NCBI RefSeq assembly: GCF_030815125.1
Contig: NZ_JAUSWH010000006.1
Location: forward strand, 176,671 to 240,670
Length of the DNA stretch: 64,000 bases
Direction: 5' to 3'
Source: Allorhizobium paknamense
GTDB taxonomy: Bacteria > Pseudomonadota > Alphaproteobacteria > Rhizobiales > Rhizobiaceae
A program made the translations under genes and the position numbers. Positions 55,038-64,000 of this stretch are shown here, piece after piece. The stretch's first letter is position 1, and the number at the start of each line of letters is the position of its first letter. The notes under the pieces were generated by a model. It did not search any database. It was not told the DNA's origin and saw only the letters and a list, made by a program, of their open reading frames with translations.

Positions 55038-55295
55038 ATGCATAACGAATACAGCTTTCTAGCCGACCTCCTCGCCACCTACCGCGCATCCCCCGATCTG
55101 GTGAAAGCCCTCTGGCTCCTGATCCCCCCAGCCTTCACCCTCGGCGTGCTGGCCTTGCTGCTGCGCTATCGGCTGCGCGTGAAAAGCGTGCAGCAGGAGG
55201 CGTTGGTGCGTGTACCGCAGGCGGTGCGGCATTATGAGATGCTGCCGCTTGGGGAGGGTGATGGGCCGAGGGAATTAGACAGTAAATTCTACTGA
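55038..55295 (+). CDS. Small single-span membrane protein
   Basis: The ATG at 55038 (M-H-N-E-Y-S-F) gives 85 residues; an ATG at 55014 would add eight. One hydrophobic span (A-L-W-L-L-I-P-P-A-F-T-L-G-V-L-A-L-L-L) lies near residues 24-43, followed by a basic stretch and a soluble tail. No family recognised. It follows the hairpin-rich region, which could be its leader. The gene on the other side is convergent and AT-rich. Confidence 0.6.
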   Translation: MHNEYSFLADLLATYRASPDLVKALWLLIPPAFTLGVLALLLRYRLRVKSVQQEALVRVPQAVRHYEMLPLGEGDGPRELDSKFY

Positions 55296-55317
55296 CACTG
55301 CCTGCAAGCGGAAGCAT

Positions 55318-55878
55318 CTAATCCTTCTTCATCCACCAACACTCTTCATCAAAAGCATCAAAAAATCTTTTAAAGCTAAAAGAAGCCTCCGATAGCTTTC
55401 TGGCTGTGACCTTCTTAAAAAGGCTCACACCATCTACAACCTCCACATATTTCTGACCCGATGCCTTGAATTTTTCACGAGCTATCGATTTACCGTTGCA
55501 ACCCTCCGCATTTGATTGGACATCTGTAGAAATTTTACAAGAAGAATTTAAAAATGGAACGAACCAGCTCTCAAAATTTCTATCAGGTGAGGCAACTATT
55601 ACAGAAGATATATCAATTTTTAAATCAGATAATTTATTTAATATATCTTTCTCAAATTCTTCTGAGCTTACATCTCTTTGTTCTCGGTCAATGATCAAAA
55701 TAAATTTCTTGACTCCTTTGCGTCTCAATAAAGAAATATGAGGACAAACGCGTTCAGCAATCTTTTCTACAGGAAATTTACTTCCATTTATTTGAAGGCG
55801 TCTTACCTCTGAACCCTTGCACATTTCACGTATTATTTTCTCTTCCATTTGGCCTTCAACAATAAAACCAATCATCAA
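55318..55878 (-). CDS. TOPRIM-like (DUF4276-type) protein of a two-gene defence-like module
   Basis: A 186-residue protein with TOPRIM-type motifs: E8 in F-I-V-E-G-Q-M-E-E and D64-x-E66 in L-I-I-D-R-E-Q-R-D, followed by N-F-E-S-W-F near residue 100. This pattern is what I associate with the DUF4276 family, whose members often sit beside AAA ATPases in antiphage and conflict systems. It would be a metal-dependent nuclease. It starts inside the stop of the ATPase gene (four-base overlap), so both are made together. AT-rich composition differs sharply from the neighbours. Family call by motif only. Confidence 0.65.
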   Translation of the reverse strand: MMIGFIVEGQMEEKIIREMCKGSEVRRLQINGSKFPVEKIAERVCPHISLLRRKGVKKFILIIDREQRDVSSEEFEKDILNKLSDLKIDISSVIVASPDRNFESWFVPFLNSSCKISTDVQSNAEGCNGKSIAREKFKASGQKYVEVVDGVSLFKKVTARKLSEASFSFKRFFDAFDEECWWMKKD

Positions 55879-57194
55879 AAGCCACCCGTGACGTAGAAAT
55901 ATCCAAGGCCAAAGCCGCAGTCAGCAATAATTTTAGAAATTTCCTCTGGGTCTGGAATTCTTTCGGCGCATGTCCTGCCGTCATTCATTTTGACAATTAT
56001 AATTTCTTCTGGATTAAGTTTATTCAAAAGAGTTTCACTATGAGTCGTAATAAGTGAAAATCTCTCACCATCCCCTCCGTCTATCTCACCTCTGATTATC
56101 TCAACTATACTTTCTTGAAGTTTTGGATGTAAAAAATTTTCTGGCTCCTCGATAAATATTGCCTTTCTTTCTGTTGAAATTGCAGTTATTAGAGATATCC
56201 ATTTTGCTGTTCCATCCGAAAGAAGGAATATAGGAACTTTGTAAGTACTAGATTCATTTTTGTATTCTACCTCCAATGTAAATTCGTTTCGAAAATTCTC
56301 TATCTCAATATTTATGTCACTTATATTTGAATCGCTTAGCTTAAAATAATCTATAAGACGAGGAAGTGTAGTCTTTTGCCTAAATCGGTCAAGTGGCGTA
56401 AGCTTATAACGATTTCTCTCACCAAGTGCCTGAGATTTTATTTCATAGAGTGTCGAAACAGTTCCTGCGCCGTCAAATTGAACGTTAGGTTGAGACGAGA
56501 TATCTATGGCTGATCGCACCTGAGAAGGATTGATATTAAATGCCTTCCGATAAGATATATCAGTCTTGATGGCGAACAGGTAGTCAATAGGGAATATTTG
56601 CCCGGGCACAATCATTGATTCAAGCATTGAATGAGAATTTAAAACCTCTTCCAAAAATTTCTTTTCAAAATAAAAATGCTCAAGGCTGTCCTTCTTGAAA
56701 CTTTTAGGGGCTGCCGTTTCAATTTTGCATTCTATCTTATCAGTAAGTATATCATAACTCCAATCAATATATATATTTTTTGATGAAGGTTTATTGTTGC
56801 TTGATATGAAGACAGAAATTGTTTGCCTTGAGAAAAAAATTTGATTTTTTACAACGGAAATTGTCCCATCGTATTCATAGTCAATATATATCTTTGAGCC
56901 ATTTCTGCTATTTCTGCGAGAAAATGAATTTATTTGAGTGGTGCCAGTGAAACTAAAATTTAGCATTTCCGAATATTTTTCGCCCTTTCGACGAAAAACA
57001 TGATTGGCACCACCAATTTTTCCTATGCTTTCTCTTAAAGAAAAGCTTCCCAATAACGACAGAAATTCAAACCATTTGATAATACTTGTCTTGCCAGCGC
57101 CGTTTGGGCCAACTAAGGCGTTGAGGCCAGGGCGTATCTCCATGCTAAAATCTTCAAGAGACCGAAAGTTATTTACTGCTATTTTTTTTAACAT
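55875..57194 (-). CDS. OLD/RecF-like AAA ATPase of a two-gene defence-like module
   Basis: A 439-residue ATPase with an ABC/SMC-type core: start I-A-V-N-N-F-R-S-L, Walker A G-P-N-G-A-G-K-T-S at residues 29-37, a ~250-residue insert, Walker B A-I-F-I-E-E-P-E-N-F-L-H-P and the switch His in T-T-H-S-E-T-L-L-N. These AAA15/AAA21-type proteins sense phage or DNA damage and license a partner effector. Here the partner is the TOPRIM-like protein encoded immediately downstream. Strong AT richness and position between uvrB and a small membrane-protein gene suggest acquisition. It lacks its own nuclease domain, unlike OLD proteins. Confidence 0.75.
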   Translation of the reverse strand: MLKKIAVNNFRSLEDFSMEIRPGLNALVGPNGAGKTSIIKWFEFLSLLGSFSLRESIGKIGGANHVFRRKGEKYSEMLNFSFTGTTQINSFSRRNSRNGSKIYIDYEYDGTISVVKNQIFFSRQTISVFISSNNKPSSKNIYIDWSYDILTDKIECKIETAAPKSFKKDSLEHFYFEKKFLEEVLNSHSMLESMIVPGQIFPIDYLFAIKTDISYRKAFNINPSQVRSAIDISSQPNVQFDGAGTVSTLYEIKSQALGERNRYKLTPLDRFRQKTTLPRLIDYFKLSDSNISDINIEIENFRNEFTLEVEYKNESSTYKVPIFLLSDGTAKWISLITAISTERKAIFIEEPENFLHPKLQESIVEIIRGEIDGGDGERFSLITTHSETLLNKLNPEEIIIVKMNDGRTCAERIPDPEEISKIIADCGFGLGYFYVTGGF

Positions 57195-57263
57195 CTGATG
57201 CTCCTTGCAGCCTTAGATTGCAAATTTTTACAAATTTGTAAAGTGGAACACAAGGAAATGTAT

Positions 57264-57290
57264 ACTTTTAAAAATAAAATTTTTAAAAGT
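57264..57290. repeat. Perfect AT-only inverted repeat upstream of the ATPase gene
   Basis: ACTTTTAAAAAT and ATTTTTAAAAGT form a perfect 12-bp inverted repeat with a 3-base spacer, about 70 bases upstream of the ATPase start and 60 bases past the uvrB stop. A smaller palindrome TACAAATTTGTA follows at 57230-57241. Either could be an operator of the two-gene module; the first could instead act as a weak terminator for uvrB. Confidence 0.5.
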
Positions 57291-57350
57291 ACCGTTTGAT
57301 TAAATTGGTGAATTTTACTTAATTTAATCTCCAATAACAATATGGCGTCT

Positions 57351-60206
<2,856 letters not shown>

Positions 60207-60283
60207 GCGCCGAATATGGATAATACCCGCCCGGAAGAAAAGGGGCAGGTTGACATCAAGAACAAAAAAGCAACAAAAATGAT

Positions 60284-62251
60284 CTATGCCACAGCACGGC
60301 GCGACTTTTTCTGCTCGGTTTTGAACCGGTGCAGCCAGTTGGGCAGCATTTCGGCAGGCATGGGGCGGCTGAAGAAATAGCCCTGACCGATATCGCAGCC
60401 CATAGCGCGCAGGGTTTGCAGTTCCGCCTCCGTTTCCACACCTTCCACCACGATATCGACGTTCAGCGAGTTTCCGAGGCTTACCATGGCGGCAATCAGC
60501 GCTCGGTTGGTGTGGTTGTTGCTGACATCGGTGACGAAACTACGATCGATTTTCAGACGGTGGACCTTCAGCCCGATGAGATAGGCGAGGGAGGAGTGCC
60601 CCATGCCGAAATCGTCTACAGCCAGCTTGTACCCGGCGTTTTCCAGCTTTTGCAACTGTTCGCCCGCCAGTTCAGGGTCCAGCATCGCCTCTTCGGTGAT
60701 TTCGATTTCCAGCAGACGGCAATCGATACGGTGGTGTTTCGTCAGGCGGTCCAGCATGTCCGAGACGGGGTAGAGGGTGAATTCACGCGGAGAGACGTTG
60801 AGGCTCACCGTGGCATCCGGCAATCCCAGCTCTGGTAGCGCTTGCAAGAGGCGGCAAGCGCTGTCAGCGATGCAAACGGTCAACCTCTCGCTCAATTGCA
60901 TGGCATGCGCCGCGCGAACGATGTCCGGCGGCGCAATATGTCCAAGCTCGGGATGAAACCAGCGCACCAGCGCCTCGAAGCCCACGACTTTCTGGCTCGC
61001 CAGATGCACCTGTGGCTGGAACCATGCTTCGATCTTGCCGGAGAGAATGGCCTTTTCCAGATCCTGTTCAATCTTGCGCTGGCGGTCAATGCGTTGTTTG
61101 AGTTGCGGATCGAAAAGCCGCCATTGTTTTCGGCCCGCCTGCTTGGCTTCAAACAGAGCCATGCTGGCCGATGTGAAAAGGCCGTCGGTGTCGTCGGCGT
61201 GATCGGGAAAAAAGGCCAGTCCGCCGCTGATCCCGGGCAGAACGCCGGTATTGCCCAGGCTCACCGGCTCGCGTGCCGCTTCCAGAAGCGTTTGTGCCAG
61301 CGCTTTGCTTTTGTCCCGCACATCCGGGCCGGTGATGAGAATGGCGAATTCATCCGCGCTGATTCGCGACACAACGGCATCCTGCCCCGCGGCATCACGA
61401 AATCGCTGCCCCAAAATCTTCAGCAATTGATCGCCGCCGCGATGGCCGAATGCGTCGTTGATCAGCTTGAAGCGGTCGATATCCAGGAGCAGCAGGGCAA
61501 CGCGCTCATTATTGAGCCGGGCGGTGATAATTTCGCCCGACATGCGGCCGTTGAAGTAAATGCGGTTGAAAAGGCCGGTGACGATATCGCCATTCGCCAG
61601 GGTTTCCAGGCGCAGGTTCTTTTGCCGGATATCCTCGTTGGCGATGGTGAGGGAGCGGGTGGCGTCCTCGTTCTGCAGCTTGGCGATTTCGCCGCGCAGA
61701 AAACGTCGTTCGGAAACGAACATCAAATGGTAGACAAGTGAGATCAGAATGGCGAGTTCAAACGTGGCAATCAGGCCAACATAGCCGCCATGGGAAATGA
61801 AATTCCAGCCCAGCGACAGACCTATAGGACTTGAAAAGCCCATGGACATCAGACTGCTGCCGGATTGGCGCAGGGCAGCGCCGCTGATAAGGCCGCCCAT
61901 GATCACCGCAATTGGAGCGTCATGCCCCAGAAGGTCCAGATCCACAAAGCAGATCGGCAACAAAGCCCAGGCCATTCCGTTGACGGTGGCGCCTGCAGCA
62001 AGGAAGTAAACGGTTTCTCTGGGGCGTGTCGAGGCAAGGTGGTGATGCTGTAACTTTCGGGTCATCTGCCAACGGCCCAAAATGGCCATTGCAAAAACGA
62101 GCAGCCACCAGATCAGCCCATCGGCAACACCGTGGCGCAGAAGGATGAGGCATGTCACAGCCGCCGCCACGCCGATATTGAGCAACAAGGCTCCCTTGCA
62201 GTTTTCAAGCAGGGAAATGGCCTGGAATCTGCGGGCAGACGAAAGCAACAC
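60284..62251 (-). CDS. Membrane GGDEF/EAL protein, probably a c-di-GMP phosphodiesterase
   Basis: A 655-residue protein with four to six N-terminal membrane spans (residues ~20-175), a GGDEF domain whose motif is degenerate (I-S-A-D-E-F), and a full EAL domain: [28 protein letters not shown] and V-E-G-V-E-T. The intact EAL residues suggest hydrolysis of cyclic di-GMP, while the altered GGDEF probably only binds GTP or regulates. It would affect motility and attachment. It is a single gene, 78 bases from uvrB on the same strand. No ribosome site stands out at the ATG. Confidence 0.9.
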   Translation of the reverse strand: MLLSSARRFQAISLLENCKGALLLNIGVAAAVTCLILLRHGVADGLIWWLLVFAMAILGRWQMTRKLQHHHLASTRPRETVYFLAAGATVNGMAWALLPICFVDLDLLGHDAPIAVIMGGLISGAALRQSGSSLMSMGFSSPIGLSLGWNFISHGGYVGLIATFELAILISLVYHLMFVSERRFLRGEIAKLQNEDATRSLTIANEDIRQKNLRLETLANGDIVTGLFNRIYFNGRMSGEIITARLNNERVALLLLDIDRFKLINDAFGHRGGDQLLKILGQRFRDAAGQDAVVSRISADEFAILITGPDVRDKSKALAQTLLEAAREPVSLGNTGVLPGISGGLAFFPDHADDTDGLFTSASMALFEAKQAGRKQWRLFDPQLKQRIDRQRKIEQDLEKAILSGKIEAWFQPQVHLASQKVVGFEALVRWFHPELGHIAPPDIVRAAHAMQLSERLTVCIADSACRLLQALPELGLPDATVSLNVSPREFTLYPVSDMLDRLTKHHRIDCRLLEIEITEEAMLDPELAGEQLQKLENAGYKLAVDDFGMGHSSLAYLIGLKVHRLKIDRSFVTDVSNNHTNRALIAAMVSLGNSLNVDIVVEGVETEAELQTLRAMGCDIGQGYFFSRPMPAEMLPNWLHRFKTEQKKSRRAVA

Positions 62252-62464
62252 TGAATTTTCCCCGCCTTAAAACAATGAATGCAACATGACTGTCTAAAAC
62301 AACGATTGCAGCAGCTTTAATTCACTACCTTTAATGTAGCGTTACGGCTTAATGCTAAAGAAAGTTGAAAGCCAAAAGTCGCATTCTTATTATTAGACGC
62401 GAAACGTCAATTTTCTTGCGGGATCAGGCAGACGGGTGAGGGTGGGGGTTGTCCCTTCGGGTTT

Positions 62465-63820
62465 TTACGCCGCCCATTCTGCCGCATGTCTTCTTAAACG
62501 CCCTGCTGGGCTCGTCCAGAACATTGGTGCGAAAGAAACAGACAGCGGCGCACGCAGGCGTTTGAGAGGTCCCCACTCCGTCATTTCTATCTCGGGCGCA
62601 TAGTCATCCTCGGTCAGCACGGGCAGGGAGGTCTCCACCGTCATATCCTGTCTGGCCTGACATAAAGACCAGGCAATCCGGGCCAGAGATGTTCGCGCCG
62701 CCATGATCCTGCCTGAGCGCGCATGCCGCAGCGCTTCCATGCAGCAAGCAGCCATCAGATATCCTGCGGCATGATCGAGACCCTGCAAGGGCAATTTACC
62801 CGGCGCACCGTTTGCGCCGGCGCAGATGTCGGCAATGCCGGAACTGAATTGAACAAGGCTGTCGAAACCGCGCCTTGCCATCCAGGGACCTTGCCAGCCA
62901 TAAGCGTTCAGGCTCACGTCGATACGGCCCGGATTGATGTGATCGAGCACCGCCGCTCCATAACCAAGTCGGTCGAGCGCGCCGGGGCGATAGCCGTGAA
63001 CAAAAATATCCGCGTCCCGCAGAAGCGCCTCAAATCGCTTGCGATCCGCTGAGGAATGAAGATCCAAGCCGGCGCACTGCTTTCCAACCGTGGTATCCTG
63101 AAGCAGGCCCGGATCATCCCAACCGGCGGGATCAATTCGCAGGACTTCCGCGCCGAAAGCGGCGAGGGTGCGTGTTGCAACCGGACCCGCCAGGACGCGG
63201 GTAAGGTCCAGAACCCGGATGCCGGACAGGACGCGGCCATCGTGGAAAGGCTTCTGCTGCAATCGCCGGGAAGCCTCACCCGGCTTTTGAACCCACTCGA
63301 CCAGTGGCGCCTCTGCCAGCGCCTTGCCTTGGCGGTGGCTCTGCCACTCGGCCCATGGGATCATTCTGGCTGCCGCACCGTTTTCAGCAAGAATGCGTTC
63401 CTCGATCGTGGCAACGGGGTGACGCGAAATAACCTCCGTAACAGCCTCGAAGGTGCTGGCGCCGTCCAGGGCGCGCAAAACTGCTGCCTTATGATGAGGT
63501 GCATTGGTATGCAATCTGATCCAGCCGTCAGCACCTTTGAACGTCGCGGAAAGCTGATCCCAGGGCTCGGGCGGCGTCCATCCGAGAGGCTGACAGGATG
63601 TCATGCCCCAATAGGCGCAGAGCTTGGCATCCACCGTAACCGGTTCGTCCGGGCGCTCACAAAGACGCGCAAGGGCCACGCCGACAAGGCCAACTGTTTC
63701 GGCCAGCAAATCAGAAACCGGTAAAGGCCCGGAAAGACGTCCATTATAGTGGATGACCGGAGGGGAAACGGCTTTGGCAAACACAGCCTCTGCAAATTGC
63801 CGCCAAAAAACTGTCGCCAA
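62465..63820 (-). CDS. Class III CoA-transferase (CaiB/BaiF family)
   Basis: TTG start at 63820, supported by an ideal Shine-Dalgarno (GGAGGTGAT) five bases upstream. The 451-residue protein has the family III layout: V-L-D-L-T-R-V-L-A-G-P near residue 205, then the catalytic Asp in R-R-G-F-D-S-L-V-Q, and D-V-S-L-N-A-Y-G-W. It transfers CoA between acids; the substrate is unknown. The N-terminal ~190 residues form an additional, less conserved CaiB-like half, so it is longer than the usual ~400 residues. It is single, with an IS30-type remnant upstream. Confidence 0.85.
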   Translation of the reverse strand: MATVFWRQFAEAVFAKAVSPPVIHYNGRLSGPLPVSDLLAETVGLVGVALARLCERPDEPVTVDAKLCAYWGMTSCQPLGWTPPEPWDQLSATFKGADGWIRLHTNAPHHKAAVLRALDGASTFEAVTEVISRHPVATIEERILAENGAAARMIPWAEWQSHRQGKALAEAPLVEWVQKPGEASRRLQQKPFHDGRVLSGIRVLDLTRVLAGPVATRTLAAFGAEVLRIDPAGWDDPGLLQDTTVGKQCAGLDLHSSADRKRFEALLRDADIFVHGYRPGALDRLGYGAAVLDHINPGRIDVSLNAYGWQGPWMARRGFDSLVQFSSGIADICAGANGAPGKLPLQGLDHAAGYLMAACCMEALRHARSGRIMAARTSLARIAWSLCQARQDMTVETSLPVLTEDDYAPEIEMTEWGPLKRLRAPLSVSFAPMFWTSPAGRLRRHAAEWAA

Positions 63821-63910
63821 ATATCACCTCCATATATGTATATCAGGCCTGAAAATGGGATCTGCCCGGTGTGAGTTCATGCTGAAGCGCGACTTGCGGG
63901 CAGGGCGAAG

Positions 63911-64000
63911 CTACCCGGTACGCCTTAATTGTGCGAGCAGCTTCTTGCGGAAGACTTCTGCCGGTGTCCTGTATCCCAGGCATTTGCGAGGCGTCTCATT
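63911..64000 (-). CDS. IS30-type transposase, C-terminal end (continues past window)
   Basis: Twenty-nine codons and a stop are visible on the minus strand: N-E-T-P-R-K-C-L-G-Y-R-T-P-A-E-V-F, a typical C-terminus of IS30-family DDE transposases. The rest lies beyond 64000, so completeness is unknown. The ~90 bases between its stop and the CoA-transferase probably contain the terminal inverted repeat. Confidence 0.8.
   Translation of the reverse strand, partial: NETPRKCLGYRTPAEVFRKKLLAQLRRTG

Noticed and set aside
54751..55062. A 103-codon frame with ATG at 54772 within the hairpin-rich region
   Set aside because: Odd composition, start codon buried in a stem and no family resemblance; the region looks structural rather than coding.

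Overview
The window reads as chromosomal DNA of a Rhizobiaceae alphaproteobacterium (Agrobacterium/Rhizobium/Allorhizobium group). Three features point there: the acpXL-fabZXL-fabF2XL-fabF1XL-adh2XL-lpxXL cluster for very-long-chain-fatty-acid lipid A, fnrN next to hemN, and a suf operon with two cysteine desulfurases (sufS2-B-C-D-S1-T-A). Most of the window is GC-rich with compact operons. Two AT-rich stretches stand out, at about 6.9-15.8 kb and 55.3-57.3 kb, and look acquired.

Layout. (1) 1-6.9 kb is the right part of a prophage on the + strand: the 3' end of a large tail-tip protein, three related small tail genes, a tail accessory gene, and a lysis module (GH19-like endolysin, small membrane protein, overlapping Rz/Rz1-type spanins, LydA-like holin). 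(2) 7.2-15.4 kb is an AT-rich cargo of surface-glycan-type genes: a capsule-synthesis-like protein with repeats, a CMP-sugar synthetase fused to an RraA-like domain, a HAD-type protein, and a two-domain GT2 glycosyltransferase with four N-terminal repeats. (3) 16-17.9 kb holds a BON-domain protein, a peptide-deformylase-like protein lacking metal ligands, and FnrN. An anaerobox separates FnrN from hemN. (4) 19.6-25.2 kb is the lipid A very-long-chain acyl cluster. (5) 25.3-34.8 kb holds an unknown protein, nadE, a TolB-like propeller, a cobalamin riboswitch with bluB, a divergent ada/ogt alkylation-repair pair, tyrS, anmK and an alpha/beta hydrolase. (6) 35-42 kb is the suf Fe-S operon. (7) 42-48 kb holds an MFS permease, an Lrp/LysE pair, an orphan flagellar-rod-like protein, and a Tat-exported bicupin oxalate decarboxylase with a LysR gene. 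(8) 48.1-52.7 kb is gcvTHP behind a tandem glycine riboswitch. (9) 53-55.3 kb holds copper-handling genes (DUF2946-like, YcnI-PCuAC fusion), an unexplained hairpin-rich stretch and a small membrane protein. (10) 55.3-57.2 kb is an AT-rich two-gene ATPase plus TOPRIM-like module resembling antiphage systems. (11) 57.3-64 kb holds uvrB, a GGDEF/EAL protein, a class III CoA-transferase and the tail of an IS30-type transposase.

Several intergenic palindromic elements are scattered through the backbone: two copies of a ~105-bp RIME-like element, a second two-palindrome element, a 166-bp palindrome, a tandem pair bounded by CTAGTGG/CCACTAG, and one element read in frame inside uvrB. Three genes take their stop codon from such an element. 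The strongest candidates for something under-described are the ATPase/TOPRIM pair, the repeat-sharing glycan cargo with its unusual domain fusions, and the structured region at 54.6-54.9 kb.
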